DNA of 48,106 bases from Pseudoxanthomonas koreensis. Lineage in GTDB: Bacteria; Pseudomonadota; Gammaproteobacteria; Xanthomonadales; Xanthomonadaceae. Of the stretch, positions 35,093 through 47,351 are shown in pieces (the first letter of the stretch is position 1; each line of letters begins with the position of its first letter). The notes beneath the pieces are model-generated. The model made no database searches, had not been told where the DNA came from, and was given only the letters and a program-made list of their open reading frames with translations. The position numbers were made by a program, and so were the translations under genes. The DNA is taken from assembly GCF_010093225.1 (NCBI RefSeq), contig NZ_PDWM01000023.1:1-48106 (forward strand), given 5' to 3'.

Positions 35093-37228
35093 TCAGCGCC
35101 AGAACCGCATGAGCACGGCCAGCAGTGCAATCAGGCCGAGGATCATCGCGAAGGCGTAGTGGTAGAGGTATCCGGATTGGGTGCGCCGCAGCAGCGAGGC
35201 GGCCAGGTCGACCACCCGCGCGCTGCCGTTGACGATCACGCCGTCGATCAGGGTGCTGTCGATCCAGCGCGAGAGGCGCCCGAGCGCAAGGCCGCCGCCG
35301 GCGAAGCCCTTGATCCACAGATGGTCGAAGCCGTACTTCTCTTCGAGGATGCGGACCAGCGGCGCGAACGCGCTGCGCGCGCGGCCGGCCAGGTCCGGCT
35401 TCCACAGGTACAGCAGCGCCGCCAGCAGGAAGCCGGCCACAGTCAGCCAGAACGCCGGCATCAGCATGCCGTGGGTCGCGTACGCGACCGGCCCGTGCCA
35501 GAACTCCGCGCCGACCTGGGCGATGGTGTCGCGCGCCGGATCGAGGAAATCGATCGCGCCGGTGAAGAAGCCCACCTCCTGGCCCGGGATCGCCGCGGCA
35601 TGGTGGTTGCCCTTCCAGTCCGTGCCGAACAGCATCGGCCCGGCGGTGAAGAAGCCGATCAGCACCGACGGGATCGCCAGCAGGACCAACGGCACGGTCA
35701 CCACCCATGGCGACTCGTGCGGCTCGTGCGCGCCGTGGTGGCCATGGTCGTCGTGGCCATGATGCTCGTCGTCGTGCGCGTGGCCATCGTGCACATGTGC
35801 CGGATCGGCATGCTCGCCATGGCCATGCCCGCCGTGCGCATCACGGAACCGCTCCGGCCCGTGGAAGGTCATGAACAGCAGGCGGAAGCTGTAGAAGCTG
35901 GTCACGATCACCCCGCCCAGCACCGCCCAGTAGGCGTAGGTGGCAATCCAGTGGTGGGTCTGGTGCGCGTGGTGCGCGGCCGCCTCGATGATCGTGTCCT
36001 TCGAGTAGAAACCCGAGAAGAACGGCGTGCCGACCAGGGCCAGGGTGCCGACCACGCTGGTCCAGTAAGTGACCGGCATGTACTTGCGCAGCCCGCCCAT
36101 CCGGCGCATGTCCTGCTCGTGGTGCATGCCGATGATCACCGAGCCGGCCGCCAGGAACAGCAGCGCCTTGAAGAAGGCGTGGGTCATCAGGTGGTACACC
36201 GCACCCGAGTAGGCGGACACGCCCAGGGCCACGGTCATGTAGCCCAGCTGCGACAGGGTCGAGTACGCGACCACGCGCTTGATGTCGTTCTGGACGATGC
36301 CGATCAGGCCCATGAAGAACGCGGTGGTCGCGCCGATGAACAGGACGAAGTGCAGCGCGGTCTCCGACAGCTCGAACAGCGGCGACATGCGCGCGACCAT
36401 GAAGATGCCCGCGGTGACCATCGTCGCGGCGTGGATCAGCGCCGAGATCGGGGTCGGGCCTTCCATCGAGTCCGGCAGCCACACGTGCAGCGGCACCTGC
36501 GCCGACTTGCCCATGGCGCCGATGAACAGGCAGACGCAGATGATCGTAGCCACGCTCCACGGGTGCCCGGCGAAGATCTGCACGTGGCCGTCCTGCAGCA
36601 TCGGCGCGCGGGCAAACACGGTGGCGTAGTCCAGGGTGCCGAACCACAGCAGCACGCCGGCGATGCCCAGCAGGAAGCCGAAGTCGCCCACGCGGTTGAC
36701 CAGGAACGCCTTCATGTTGGCGAACACCGCGGTCGGGCGCTTGAACCAGAAGCCGATCAGCAGGTAGGAGACCAGGCCCACCGCTTCCCAGCCGAAGAAC
36801 AGCTGCAGGAAGTTGTTGCTCATCACCAGCATCAGCATGCTGAAGGTGAACAGCGAGATGTAGCTGAAGAAGCGCTGGTAGCCCGGGTCGTCGGCCATGT
36901 AGCCGATGGTGTAGACGTGGACCAGCAGCGAGACGAAGGTCACCACCACCATCATCATCGCGGTCAGGCGGTCGACCATGAAGCCGACATGGGCGTCGTA
37001 GCTGCCTACCTGGAAGAAGGTGTACACGTTCTCGTTGAACGGCGAGGCGCCGCCGGCGACCAACTGGTACAGCACCCAGCACGACAGCGCGCAGCTCACC
37101 GCCACGCCGAGGATGGTGGCGTACTGCGCGCCCTTGCGGCCGACCTGGCGCCCGAACAGACCGGCCACGATGCTGCCCAGCAACGGGGCCAGGACGATCA
37201 GCAGCAGGTGGGTTTTGGAGATGATCAT
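35093..37228 (-). CDS. nuoL: NADH:quinone oxidoreductase subunit L
   Basis: Distal proton-pumping subunit with the long lateral helix, 711 residues. Identified by GWEAVGLVSYLLIGFWF (near 146), AQVPLHVWLPDSMEGPTP (near 243) and QNDIKRVVAYSTLSQLGYM (near 313). A loop at residues 465-505 is extraordinarily histidine-rich (16 of 41 residues), as seen in some relatives but not in E. coli. Start at 37228 chosen as MIISKTHLLL directly precedes helix 1; upstream in-frame codons fall in the palindromic spacer. Confidence 0.95.
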   Translation of the reverse strand: MIISKTHLLLIVLAPLLGSIVAGLFGRQVGRKGAQYATILGVAVSCALSCWVLYQLVAGGASPFNENVYTFFQVGSYDAHVGFMVDRLTAMMMVVVTFVSLLVHVYTIGYMADDPGYQRFFSYISLFTFSMLMLVMSNNFLQLFFGWEAVGLVSYLLIGFWFKRPTAVFANMKAFLVNRVGDFGFLLGIAGVLLWFGTLDYATVFARAPMLQDGHVQIFAGHPWSVATIICVCLFIGAMGKSAQVPLHVWLPDSMEGPTPISALIHAATMVTAGIFMVARMSPLFELSETALHFVLFIGATTAFFMGLIGIVQNDIKRVVAYSTLSQLGYMTVALGVSAYSGAVYHLMTHAFFKALLFLAAGSVIIGMHHEQDMRRMGGLRKYMPVTYWTSVVGTLALVGTPFFSGFYSKDTIIEAAAHHAHQTHHWIATYAYWAVLGGVIVTSFYSFRLLFMTFHGPERFRDAHGGHGHGEHADPAHVHDGHAHDDEHHGHDDHGHHGAHEPHESPWVVTVPLVLLAIPSVLIGFFTAGPMLFGTDWKGNHHAAAIPGQEVGFFTGAIDFLDPARDTIAQVGAEFWHGPVAYATHGMLMPAFWLTVAGFLLAALLYLWKPDLAGRARSAFAPLVRILEEKYGFDHLWIKGFAGGGLALGRLSRWIDSTLIDGVIVNGSARVVDLAASLLRRTQSGYLYHYAFAMILGLIALLAVLMRFWR

Positions 37229-37269
37229 GGTGTGCCGTCTGTTCCAGTACGTGCCGTCATGGCTGGCTT

Positions 37270-37416
37270 GGCGCCTACCCTTCGAGGGTTGGGCGCCGCG
37301 CAATCATTGGTTCCCCCGCCATCCCTGGCGGTACCACGCGGGCTCCGGAGAACCCTGCCCGGCCATCCCAGGCCGGGCGCTGAGCCGCGCGAGCCAGTGG
37401 CTCGCGAGGGCTCAGC
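37270..37416. repeat. Cluster of palindromes in the nuoL-nuoK spacer
   Basis: The 183-base gap between nuoK and nuoL holds four hairpins: GGCGCC ... GGCGCC with inner CCC-TTCGA-GGG (37270-37297); CCGCCA-TCCC-TGGCGG (37316-37331); GCCCGGCC-ATCCCA-GGCCGGGC (37357-37378); and a nested structure with outer arms GCTGAGCC/GGCTCAGC (37379-37416) and inner CGCGAGCC-AGT-GGCTCGCG. The last overlaps the end of nuoK by five bases. They would all be in the nuo mRNA. Confidence 0.8.
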
Positions 37417-37717
37417 CCTTGAGCGAGTCCACCTCGCCGACGTTGATCGTGCCGCGGGTGCGGAACAGCGCGACCAGGATCGCCAGGCCGATGGCCGCCT
37501 CCGCGGCGGCCACCGTGAGGATGAAGAACACGAAGATCTGGCCAGCCGCATCGCCCAGTTCGCGCGAGAACGCGATGAAGTTGATGTTGACCGACAGCAG
37601 CATCAGTTCGATCGACATCAGCAGGACGATGACATTCTTCCGGTTGAGGAAGATGCCGGCCATGCTGATGCAGAACAGCACCGCGCCGAGCGCGAGCATG
37701 TGTCCGAGCGTGATCAT
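37412..37717 (-). CDS. nuoK: NADH:quinone oxidoreductase subunit K
   Basis: Small three-helix membrane subunit of complex I, 101 residues, with the conserved proton-path glutamate in [16 protein letters not shown] (near residue 37) and a second in [13 protein letters not shown] (near 73). The ATG overlaps the nuoJ stop as ATGA. It is separated from nuoL by an unusual palindromic spacer of 183 bases. Confidence 0.96.
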   Translation of the reverse strand: MITLGHMLALGAVLFCISMAGIFLNRKNVIVLLMSIELMLLSVNINFIAFSRELGDAAGQIFVFFILTVAAAEAAIGLAILVALFRTRGTINVGEVDSLKG

Positions 37718-38358
37718 GCCTGGCCCTCCCCTTCAGCCGGGGGTGCAGCGGGCGCGGGCTTCTCCGCCGGCATCGACACCATGCGCAGGCGGTCGCTGGC
37801 CTTGACCCGCGACTGCGCGGACGGGTTCTGGGTCTTGATCCCGGTGCGCTTGCGCAGGGTGATCATCACCGCCGCGATCACCGCCACGGTCAGGATCACC
37901 GCGGCGAACTCGAACGGCAGGATGAAGCCGGTGAACAGGTGGTGGGCAAGCCACTGCGTGTTGCCGGCGTCGGCCGCGGCGGCGGCCGCATTGTCCGGGA
38001 ACGGCGTGGCCAGGCTGGCCTTGACCCCGATCAGGGCCAGCATCTGCACCAGCATGACCACCGCGACCACGATCCCGACCGGCAGGAACCTGACCCAGCC
38101 CTCACGCAGCGCGGCTACGTCGACGTCCAGCATCATCACCACGAACAGGAACAGCACCATCACCGCGCCGACGTAGACCAGCACCAGGGCCACGCCGAGG
38201 AACTCGGCGCCGACCAGCAGCCACACGCAGGCCACCGAGAAGAAGGTCAGGATCAGGCACAGCGCTGCGTTGACCGGGTTGCGCACGCTGACCACCGCGC
38301 CGGCGGAAACGACCGCGGAGGCGGCGAAGGCGTAGAAGAGGATCTTTATCCAGTCCAT
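37714..38358 (-). CDS. nuoJ: NADH:quinone oxidoreductase subunit J
   Basis: Five-helix membrane subunit, 214 residues. The third helix carries the family pattern [20 protein letters not shown] (about 57-76), which includes the pi-bulge region implicated in coupling. A proline/alanine-rich tail (about 195-214) is probably cytoplasmic and flexible. It starts 7 bases after nuoI and overlaps nuoK. Confidence 0.96.
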   Translation of the reverse strand: MDWIKILFYAFAASAVVSAGAVVSVRNPVNAALCLILTFFSVACVWLLVGAEFLGVALVLVYVGAVMVLFLFVVMMLDVDVAALREGWVRFLPVGIVVAVVMLVQMLALIGVKASLATPFPDNAAAAAADAGNTQWLAHHLFTGFILPFEFAAVILTVAVIAAVMITLRKRTGIKTQNPSAQSRVKASDRLRMVSMPAEKPAPAAPPAEGEGQA

Positions 38359-38365
38359 CGTGGCC

Positions 38366-38854
38366 TCAGCGGTAGGCGGCGTCGGCGGCGCGGCGCTCGG
38401 CGATCTCCGCCTCCAGGCGGTCGCCGAGGGCCAGCAACTGCGGCTTGGTGACGATGTTCTCGCCGCGCTTCTCGAAGTGGTATTCCAGCACGTGCGTCTC
38501 CACGATCGAATCCACCGGGCAGCTTTCCTCGCAGAAGCCGCAGTAGATGCACTTGAACAGGTCGATGTCGTAGCGCGTGGTGCGGCGGGTGCCGTCCTCG
38601 CGCCGGGTCGAGTCGATGGTGATCGCCAGCGCCGGGCACACCGCCTCGCACAGCTTGCAGGCGATGCAGCGTTCCTCGCCGTTCGGATAGCGGCGCAACG
38701 CGTGCAGGCCACGGAAGCGCGGCGACTGCGGGAACTTCTCCATCGGGTACATCAGCGTGTACTTGGGACGGAACAGGTAGCGCAGGGTCAGGCCCATGCC
38801 CCGGAGCAGCTCCAGCAGCATCAGGCTCTTGAAGTAGTGGACGACTTTGCTCAT
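38366..38854 (-). CDS. nuoI: NADH:quinone oxidoreductase subunit I
   Basis: Peripheral-arm ferredoxin-like subunit holding clusters N6a and N6b. The two four-cysteine motifs are [12 protein letters not shown] (near 63-74) and [12 protein letters not shown] (near 102-113). 162 residues, the usual length for this subunit in proteobacteria with TYKY-type NuoI. Starts 3 bases after nuoH. Confidence 0.97.
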   Translation of the reverse strand: MSKVVHYFKSLMLLELLRGMGLTLRYLFRPKYTLMYPMEKFPQSPRFRGLHALRRYPNGEERCIACKLCEAVCPALAITIDSTRREDGTRRTTRYDIDLFKCIYCGFCEESCPVDSIVETHVLEYHFEKRGENIVTKPQLLALGDRLEAEIAERRAADAAYR

Positions 38855-38857
38855 CGG

Positions 38858-39949
38858 TCAGGCGCCCTTCTCGAACACGCCATAGAACACCATCAGCGCG
38901 GTGACCGCGATCCAGGCGATCGTGATCGGGATGAATACCTTCCAGCCCAGGCGCATGATCTGGTCGTAGCGGTAGCGCGGGAAGCTGGCGCGGAACCAGA
39001 TGTAGGCGCTGGCGAAGAAGAACATCTTGGCCAGCAGCCAGGGCCAGCCACCCTTCCAGATCCAGTCGATCCACGGCGACACGTCCGCGGTCACCCAGCC
39101 CTGGATGGGGCTCAGCCAGCCGCCCAGGAAGAACAGGCTGATCAGGAAGCTGACCAGGATCATGTTGGCGTACTCGGCCAGGAAGAACAGCGCGAACGCC
39201 GACCCGGAGTACTCGACCATGTGCCCGGCCACGATCTCCGACTCGCCCTCGACCACGTCGAACGGCGCGCGGTTGGTCTCGGCCACGCCGGACACCCAGT
39301 AGACGATGAACAGCGGCAGCAGCGGCAGCCAGAACCATTCGAAGAAGCCGGCGTTGCCGGACTGGGCCATCACGATGTCGGTCAGGTTCAGGCTGCCGGC
39401 GGCGATCATCACCCCGACCAGGGCGAAGCCCATCGCGATCTCGTAGCTGACCATCTGCGCGGCCGAACGCATCGCGCCCAGGAACGCGTACTTCGAGTTC
39501 GACGCCCAGCCGGCGATGATCACGCCATACACGCCCAGCGAGGTCATCGCCAGCAGGTACAGCAGGCCGGCGTTGGCATTGGACAGCACCAGTTGGTAGT
39601 CGAACGGGACCACCGCCCAGGCCGCGAAGGCCGGCGCCAGCACGATCAGCGGCGCCAGGATATACATCACCTTGTGTGCGCTGGACGGCTGGATGACTTC
39701 CTTGAACAGCAGCTTGAACACGTCGGCGAAGGCCTGGAAGATGCCCATGCCCACGTACATCGGCCCGTGGCGCACGTGCATCCAGCCGATCAGCTTGCGC
39801 TCCCAGACCACGTAGAACGCGACCGCGACGATCACCGGCACGGCGATCACCAGGATCTTCAGCACGATCCACAGCACCAGGCCGAGCTCGCCCAGCCCGA
39901 AGAACCATTCGCGCACCGGGTCGACCGCGTCGATCAGCAGTTCGTTCAT
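38858..39949 (-). CDS. nuoH: NADH:quinone oxidoreductase subunit H
   Basis: Membrane subunit forming the quinone-entry chamber at the junction of the two arms, 363 residues, about 8-9 helices. Identified by [15 protein letters not shown] (near 48), ETNRAPFD and EGESEIVAG (near 230) and the C-terminal [17 protein letters not shown] at 39949 overlaps the nuoG stop as ATGA; a longer in-frame start at 40015 would run into nuoG. Confidence 0.96.
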   Translation of the reverse strand: MNELLIDAVDPVREWFFGLGELGLVLWIVLKILVIAVPVIVAVAFYVVWERKLIGWMHVRHGPMYVGMGIFQAFADVFKLLFKEVIQPSSAHKVMYILAPLIVLAPAFAAWAVVPFDYQLVLSNANAGLLYLLAMTSLGVYGVIIAGWASNSKYAFLGAMRSAAQMVSYEIAMGFALVGVMIAAGSLNLTDIVMAQSGNAGFFEWFWLPLLPLFIVYWVSGVAETNRAPFDVVEGESEIVAGHMVEYSGSAFALFFLAEYANMILVSFLISLFFLGGWLSPIQGWVTADVSPWIDWIWKGGWPWLLAKMFFFASAYIWFRASFPRYRYDQIMRLGWKVFIPITIAWIAVTALMVFYGVFEKGA

Positions 39950-42191
39950 GCCTTCACCACCTCGACCCGGCCCGCGCCCAGCGGCGCGGTTGCGCCGTGG
40001 CCACCTTCGATCCATGCCGCGCCCGCGGCGACGCGGGCGTCCACCACCACCGGCAGCGCCGCGGTACCGCTGGCGCCCCGCACCTTGGCAACCTGCCCGT
40101 CCGCGATGCCGATGGCGGCGGCATCGGCCGGATTGAGCACGATCCGTGCATCGACGTTGAGCGGGTGCGCCTGCAATGCGGCGGCGCGGCGCACCACCGC
40201 ATCGGTGCGGTAGATCGCCGGCACCAGCGCCAGCTCCAGCCCGGCGTCGCCGGTCTCGCCGGCACGCCCCGCCTTCACCCCGACCTTGCGGCCGCCCCCA
40301 AGCAGCGCGCGCGCGCCGGCCAGGTCGCTGAATTCGAACCCGGCCAGCCCCAGCTCGCCGCCCAGCGCACGCAGCACGCGCCAGCCCTCGCGGGCCTGGC
40401 CCGGCAGCTTGCCGCCGGCCTGCGCGGACTGTTCGATCCCGTCCAGGTTGACCAGGGTCGCGTCGATCTCGGGCAGTGCGCCGATCGGCAGGATCACGTC
40501 GGCCACCGCGCGGGTGGACTCGCAGGCGAAGTGGCTCAGCGCCACCACCCTGGCCGCGTTCAGCGCCTTCAGCGCGGCAGCGGTATCGGCGAAATCCAGG
40601 CCCGGCTCGATGCCATGGAGCAGGTAGGCGCCGCGCGGCTCGGCGAACATGCCGGCCACGTCACGCCCCGTCGGCAGCACGCCGGCGCGGGCCAGGCCCA
40701 CGGCATTGGCGCCCTGCGGAATGCGGCACAGCGCCGCACCGGTGGCAGTGCAGAAATCGCGCGCGGCGGCGCGGATCGCGGCCGCCTGCGGGTGGTTCTC
40801 GGCGATCGCGCCGACGATCACCACGGCACGGCCCGCGCCCCTGGCGGCATCGCGCAACGCGGCGTCGCCCAGCGCTTCGGCGAAGCGCGACGGCGGCACG
40901 ATCGCCTTGCCGGCCACGGCGAAGGTGAAGTCGAAATCGACCGGGTTGACCACGTGGATGCGCGCGTTGCGCTTGACCTGCGCCTGGCGCAGGCGCGCAT
41001 GCAGCAGCGGCAGTTCGTGGCGCAGGTTGCTGCCGACCAGCACGACCACTTCGGCCTCGCCGGCTTCGGCCAGCGGCAGCGCGAACGGTTCGGCCACGGC
41101 CGCGTCGGAGAAGTCGCGGTTGCCGATGCGGTGGTCGAGGTTGCCGCTCTCCAGCCCGGCGGCCAGCAGCGCCAGCAGCCCGCCCTCCTCGTTCGAAGTG
41201 GCCGGGTGCGCGAGCACGCCCAGCGCGTCGCCGCGATTGTCGCGCAGGATCGCGGCGGCCGCGGCCAGGGCCTCGGCCCAGCTGGTCTCGCGCCACTGCC
41301 CGTCGACCTTGCGCATCGGCACGGTGGCGCGGTCGGCGGCCTGCAGGCCCTGGTGCGAATAGCGGTCGCGGTCCGACAGCCAGCACTCGTTGACCGCCTC
41401 GTTGTCGCGCGGCACGGTGCGCAGCACTTCGCCGCGGCGCACGTGCAGGAACAGGTTCGAGCCCATCGCGTCGTGGTAGCCCAGCGACTCCTTCGCGATC
41501 AGCTCCCACGGCCGGGCGCGGAACTGGAACACCTTGTTGGTCAGCGCGCCCACCGGGCACACGTCGATCACGTTGCCGGACAGCTCGGTGGTCAGCGGCT
41601 TGCCGTCGTAAGTGCCGATCTGCAGGTTCTCGCCGCGGTACATCCCGCCCAGCTCGTAGGTGCCGGCGATCTCGGCGGTGAAGCGGATGCAGCGGGTGCA
41701 CTGGATGCAGCGCGTCATCTCGGTGGCGACCAGCGGACCGATGTCCTCGTCGGCGACCACGCGCTTGCGCTCGGCGAAGCGGCTGACCGAACGGCCGTAG
41801 CCCAGCGACAGGTCCTGCAGCTCGCACTCGCCGCCCTGGTCGCAGACCGGGCAGTCGAGCGGGTGGTTGATCAGCAGGAACTCCATCACGTTGCGCTGGG
41901 CCTTCAGCGCCTTGTCGTTGCGGGTGAAGACCTTCAGCCCGTCCATCACCGGGGTGGCGCAGGCCGGCGACGGCTTCGGCGCCGAACGGCCGCCGACCTC
42001 GGTGTCGACCAGGCACATGCGGCAGTTGGCGGCGATCGCCAGCTTGTCGTGGTAGCAGAAGCGCGGGATCGGGATGCCGGCCTTGTCGGCGGCCTGGATG
42101 ATCATCGAGCCCTTGGGCGCGGCCAGTTCGACCCCGTCGATGAAGACGGTGACGTGGTCCGGCGGCAGGTTCGGGTTGACGGGCTGCGCGC

Positions 42192-42195
<4 letters not shown>
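39946..42195 (-). CDS. nuoG: NADH:quinone oxidoreductase subunit G
   Basis: Large iron-sulfur subunit, 749 residues. The N-terminal [2Fe-2S] site (N1b) uses cysteines in PRFCYHD, ANCRMC and PACATP. The histidine-plus-cysteine [4Fe-4S] site (N5) is in [14 protein letters not shown], and N4 is in [10 protein letters not shown] plus the later DVCPVGAL. The extra N7 cysteines found in E. coli and Thermus are missing in the region after GALTNKVF. A degenerate molybdopterin-oxidoreductase-like domain fills the C-terminal two thirds. It starts with GTG, overlapping the nuoF stop as GTGA. Confidence 0.95.
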
Positions 42196-43562
<1,367 letters not shown>

Positions 43563-43573
43563 CTGCCGTGGCC

Positions 43574-44101
43574 TCACTTCAGTCCGTCGAGCAGCTCGTC
43601 CACCTTCGCGGCGTCGAGCTTCTCGTGGTAATGGCCGTTGATCACGACGACCGGGGCGCCGCAGCAGGCGGCCACGCACTCTTCCTCGCGTTTGAGGTAG
43701 ACGCGGCCGTCGGCGGTCGATTCGCCCAGCCGGCAGCCGAGCTTCTTCTCGGCGTGCGCGACCAGTTCCTCGGCGCCATTGAGCCAGCAGCTGATGTTGG
43801 TGCAGAAGGCCACGTTGTTACGGCCGACCTTCTGCGTCTCGAACATCGAGTAGAAAGTGGCGACCTCGTAGGCCCACACCGGCGGCAGGTCCAGGTACTT
43901 CGCCACGCCGGCGATCAGCTCGTCGCTGAGCCAGCCGCCGTTCTGCTCCTGCGCCGCGTGCAGCCCCTGCAGCACCGCCGACCGCTTGCGGTCGGGCGGG
44001 AACTTGGTCAGCCAGTGGTCGATGTGCGCGCGCGTGTCGTCGCTGAGGACGACCATCGGGTCGACGTTGCGCGCGTTCTCGAAATTACCGGTGGCCTTCA
44101 T
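43574..44101 (-). CDS. nuoE: NADH:quinone oxidoreductase subunit E
   Basis: Thioredoxin-like subunit carrying the [2Fe-2S] cluster N1a, 175 residues. Cluster cysteines are in [11 protein letters not shown] (near 99-104) and [12 protein letters not shown] (near 142-147). The ATG overlaps the nuoD stop as ATGA. Confidence 0.96.
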   Translation of the reverse strand: MKATGNFENARNVDPMVVLSDDTRAHIDHWLTKFPPDRKRSAVLQGLHAAQEQNGGWLSDELIAGVAKYLDLPPVWAYEVATFYSMFETQKVGRNNVAFCTNISCWLNGAEELVAHAEKKLGCRLGESTADGRVYLKREEECVAACCGAPVVVINGHYHEKLDAAKVDELLDGLK

Positions 44102-45417
44102 CGATCCACCTCGCCAAACACCAGGTCATAAGTACCGATCATGGCCACGACGTCGGCCAGCATGTGGCCGCGCACGATCTCGTCCATCGAGGACAGGTGC
44201 GCGAATCCCGGGGCGCGCAGGTGCACGCGGAACGGCTTGTTGGCGCCGTCGGAGACCAGGTAGCAGCCGAACTCGCCCTTGGGCGCCTCGACCGCGGCGT
44301 AGGTCTCGCCGGCCGGCACGCAGTAGCCTTCGGAGAACAGCTTGAAGTGGTGGATCAGCGCTTCCATGTCCTCCTTCATCTCCTCGCGCCGGGGCGGGGC
44401 GACCTTGAAGTTCTGGACCATGACCGGGCCGGGGTTGGCCTTCAGCCACTGCACGCACTGGGCGATGATCCGGTTGGACTGGCGCATTTCGGCCACCCGC
44501 ACCAGGTAGCGGTCGTAGCAGTCGCCGTGGGTGCCGATCGGGATGTCGAAATCGACCGCGTCGTACTTCGCGTACGGCTGCTTCTTGCGCAGGTCCCAGG
44601 CGATACCCGAGCCGCGCAGCATCGCGCCGGTCATGCCCCACTCCCTGGCCTGCTCCGGGGTGATCACGCCGATGCCGACGGTGCGCTGCTTCCAGATCCG
44701 GTTGTCGGTCAGCAGGGTCTCGTATTCGTCGACGCGGGCGGGGAAATCGCGGGTGAAGCTCTCCAGGTAGTCCAGCAGCGTGCCTTCGCGCGCCTCGTTG
44801 AAGTACTTGAGCTTGGCGCCCTTGCGCCAGGGCGACTCCTTGTACTTCGACATCCGGTCCGGCAGGTCGCGGTAGACGCCACCGGGGCGGTAGTAGGTCG
44901 CGTGCATGCGCGCGCCGCTGACCGCCTCGTACACGTCCATCAGTTCCTCGCGCTCGCGGAACGCGTACAGGAACACCGCCATCGCGCCCAGGTCCAGCGC
45001 GTTGGAGCCCAGCCACATCAGGTGGTTCAGGATCCGGGTGATCTCGTCGAACATGGTGCGGATGTACTGCGCACGCTCCGGCGCCTCGATGCCCATGAGG
45101 GTCTCGATGGCGCGCACGTAGGCGTGCTCGTTGCACATCATCGACACGTAGTCGAGGCGGTCCATGTAGCCGATCGACTGGTTGAACGGCTTGGACTCGG
45201 CCAGCTTCTCGGTGCCGCGGTGGAGCAGGCCCACGTGCGGGTCGGCGCGGACCACGGTCTCGCCGTCCATCTCCAGGATCAGGCGCAGCACGCCATGCGC
45301 GGCCGGGTGCTGCGGGCCGAAGTTCATGGTGTAGTTGCGGATCTCCTGCCGGGCTTCCGCAGGATTGCTGGCGAAACCCGCCGGCCGGGCATGGTCAGGG
45401 TGCATCTGTGCGCTCAC
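44098..45417 (-). CDS. nuoD: NADH:quinone oxidoreductase subunit D
   Basis: 49-kDa quinone-site subunit, 439 residues, related to hydrogenase large subunits. [19 protein letters not shown] (about 29-47) bears the quinone-proximal histidine loop, with [14 protein letters not shown] near 60. I start it at the GTG at 45417, which overlaps the nuoC stop as GTGA; an ATG four codons later (45405) is also possible. NuoC and NuoD are separate here, unlike the fused NuoCD of E. coli. Confidence 0.95.
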   Translation of the reverse strand: MSAQMHPDHARPAGFASNPAEARQEIRNYTMNFGPQHPAAHGVLRLILEMDGETVVRADPHVGLLHRGTEKLAESKPFNQSIGYMDRLDYVSMMCNEHAYVRAIETLMGIEAPERAQYIRTMFDEITRILNHLMWLGSNALDLGAMAVFLYAFREREELMDVYEAVSGARMHATYYRPGGVYRDLPDRMSKYKESPWRKGAKLKYFNEAREGTLLDYLESFTRDFPARVDEYETLLTDNRIWKQRTVGIGVITPEQAREWGMTGAMLRGSGIAWDLRKKQPYAKYDAVDFDIPIGTHGDCYDRYLVRVAEMRQSNRIIAQCVQWLKANPGPVMVQNFKVAPPRREEMKEDMEALIHHFKLFSEGYCVPAGETYAAVEAPKGEFGCYLVSDGANKPFRVHLRAPGFAHLSSMDEIVRGHMLADVVAMIGTYDLVFGEVDR

Positions 45418-46166
45418 TTGGCGGCCTCCCGCTGCGCGGCCTCGCCGGCCGCGGTCTCGTAGCGGGCGTCGTCGCGGATCACGCGCGGCACGCCCACGCG
45501 CGGCTCGACCGAGGTGACCGGCTCGTACACCACGCGCCTGCGCTCCTCGTCGTAGCGCACCTCGACGTTGCCGATCAGCGGGAAGTCCTTGCGGAACGGG
45601 TGGCCGACGAAGCCGTAGTCGGTCAGCAGCCGGCGCAGGTCCGGATGGCCTTCGAAGACGATGCCGAACAGGTCGAACGCCTCGCGCTCGAACCAGTTGG
45701 CGCCCACCCAGATCGAGGTGACCGAGGGCACCACCGGCATGGCGTCGTCGGCGGCGAAGCAGCGCACGCGCAGGCGCCGGTTGTGCGCATACGAAAGCAG
45801 GTGCAGGACCGCGGCGAAGCGGCGCTGCGGCACGGCGACGGGCTCGATTCGGTCCTCGCCCTGCTGGCTCGGCCGCTCGCCCCAGGCGAAGCGCCCGGCG
45901 CCCTTGCCTTCCACGCCGCGGCTGAAGCCACCGGAAGAGACGCCCTCGGTGTCCCACTCGTCGCTGCCATAGCCCATGTAGTCGACGCCGCTGACCGCAG
46001 TCAGTTGCTCGAAGCCGAACTCGTCGCGCAGCGCGCGGCAGGTGTCCAGCCAGTCGTGGGCGGCCACCTCGAGGGTGGTCTCGCCACGGGGCTCGACCAC
46101 GGTCACCGTCGCGGCCGGGAAACGGTCGCGCAGTCGCTGGGCGAAGGAGGCTGCTGGCTCGGCCAT
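45414..46166 (-). CDS. nuoC: NADH:quinone oxidoreductase subunit C
   Basis: 30-kDa peripheral subunit, 250 residues. The family signature is in [21 protein letters not shown] (about 160-180) followed by [15 protein letters not shown]. An extra segment of about 45 residues (about 68-112, rich in Gly, Ser and charged residues) interrupts the N-terminal domain after VDYMGYG. Start at 46166 ([10 protein letters not shown]) is the first good one after nuoB, 35 bases downstream of it. Confidence 0.94.
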   Translation of the reverse strand: MAEPAASFAQRLRDRFPAATVTVVEPRGETTLEVAAHDWLDTCRALRDEFGFEQLTAVSGVDYMGYGSDEWDTEGVSSGGFSRGVEGKGAGRFAWGERPSQQGEDRIEPVAVPQRRFAAVLHLLSYAHNRRLRVRCFAADDAMPVVPSVTSIWVGANWFEREAFDLFGIVFEGHPDLRRLLTDYGFVGHPFRKDFPLIGNVEVRYDEERRRVVYEPVTSVEPRVGVPRVIRDDARYETAAGEAAQREAAK

Positions 46167-46201
46167 GGGGCTTGGCGTGTCCGGAAAGTTCTGGGGGCGG
46201 G

Positions 46202-46774
46202 TCAACGGTCGATCGTGTTCTTCCTGGCCACGGTCTCCGTGCGCCAGATCTTCTTCTGCAACTGCAGGATGCCGTACATCAGCGCCTCGGCCGTGGGCGG
46301 GCATCCGGGCACGTACACGTCGACCGGCACGATCCGGTCGCAGCCGCGCACCACCGAGTAGGAGTAGTGGTAGTAGCCGCCGCCGTTGGCGCAGCTGCCC
46401 ATCGAGATCACCCACTTCGGGTCCGGCATCTGGTCATAGACCTTGCGCAGCGCCGGGGCCATCTTGTTGACCAGGGTGCCGGCCACGATCATCACGTCGG
46501 CCTGGCGCGGCGACGGGCGGAACACCACGCCGAACCGGTCCTGGTCGATGCGCGCCGCACCGTTGTGCATCATCTCCACCGCGCAGCAGGCCAGGCCGAA
46601 GGTCACCGGCCACATCGAGCCGGTACGCCCCCAGTTGAGCAGCGCGTCGACGGTGGTGGTGACGTAGCCCTTTTCCAGCAGCGGGTTGTCGCCTTCGGGG
46701 CGCAGGATGTCGTCGACCCGCCCTTCCGGGATCGGGTTGGTCATCAGGCGGTCGATGGTCTGGATCACTCCCAT
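46202..46774 (-). CDS. nuoB: NADH:quinone oxidoreductase subunit B
   Basis: Holds cluster N2, the last electron donor to quinone. The tandem cysteines [10 protein letters not shown] (near 61-70), MGSCANGGG (near 125) and [11 protein letters not shown] (near 157) are the four ligands. 190 residues. Its ATG lies within the end of nuoA (10-base overlap). Confidence 0.97.
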   Translation of the reverse strand: MGVIQTIDRLMTNPIPEGRVDDILRPEGDNPLLEKGYVTTTVDALLNWGRTGSMWPVTFGLACCAVEMMHNGAARIDQDRFGVVFRPSPRQADVMIVAGTLVNKMAPALRKVYDQMPDPKWVISMGSCANGGGYYHYSYSVVRGCDRIVPVDVYVPGCPPTAEALMYGILQLQKKIWRTETVARKNTIDR

Positions 46775-47121
46775 TCGAGCGCTCCCTTCTTCCATACGTA
46801 AATGAAGCCGAGGAACAGCATCCCGACGAACAGGCCCATGGTGACCAGCGCGCGCGGCCCCAGTTCCTGGAACACGAGGGTCCACGGCACGATGAAGATG
46901 ATTTCCAGGTCGAAGACGATGAACTGGATCGCGATCAGGTAGTAGCGCACGTCGAACTTCATGCGCGCGTCCTCGAACGCCTCGAAGCCGCACTCGTAGG
47001 GCGACAGCTTCTCCAGGCTGGGACGGCGCGGCCCGAGCAGGTTGCCGATGACGATCAGCGCGATGCCGATGCCAGTGGCCACGATCAGGAACAACAGGGT
47101 CGGCAGGTATTGGGCCAGCAC
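46765..47121 (-). CDS. nuoA: NADH:quinone oxidoreductase subunit A
   Basis: Three-helix membrane subunit, 118 residues, with the conserved loop [20 protein letters not shown] (about 40-59) whose cysteine is exposed in one conformational state of complex I, and FDLEIIF in the second helix. Begins with GTG at 47121 ([10 protein letters not shown] follows); longer in-frame extensions run through the promoter and terminator and are not credible. First gene of the 14-gene operon. Confidence 0.95.
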   Translation of the reverse strand: MLAQYLPTLLFLIVATGIGIALIVIGNLLGPRRPSLEKLSPYECGFEAFEDARMKFDVRYYLIAIQFIVFDLEIIFIVPWTLVFQELGPRALVTMGLFVGMLFLGFIYVWKKGALEWE

Positions 47122-47287
47122 GTGCGGTTCTCTCTTGCCTCTGCCCGGCGCGCCGGGCTTGGGTCGTTTTCCGCGAAGGCCGCGGAGCACCTGTTGCGTC
47201 CTCGCCACCGCGGTGCCCGCGGGCGGGCGGTGTAGCCGCGGACGGGCGCATGTGCCGGTGTCCGCTGCGATTGTGCACAGCAGCGGA

Positions 47288-47316
47288 ATTGTAGCTGTGA
47301 GCGGTTGTCTCGTAAA
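47288..47316 (-). promoter_or_regulatory. Sigma70-type promoter of the nuo operon
   Basis: On the minus strand TTTACG (47311-47316) and TACAAT (47288-47293) are 17 bases apart, each matching consensus at 4-5 of 6 positions. The start would be about 160 bases before nuoA, leaving a fairly long leader. Confidence 0.65.
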
Positions 47317-47351
47317 CGCTTGCAGCCCCGCCCGGGCGCCTCCGTCCAAAG

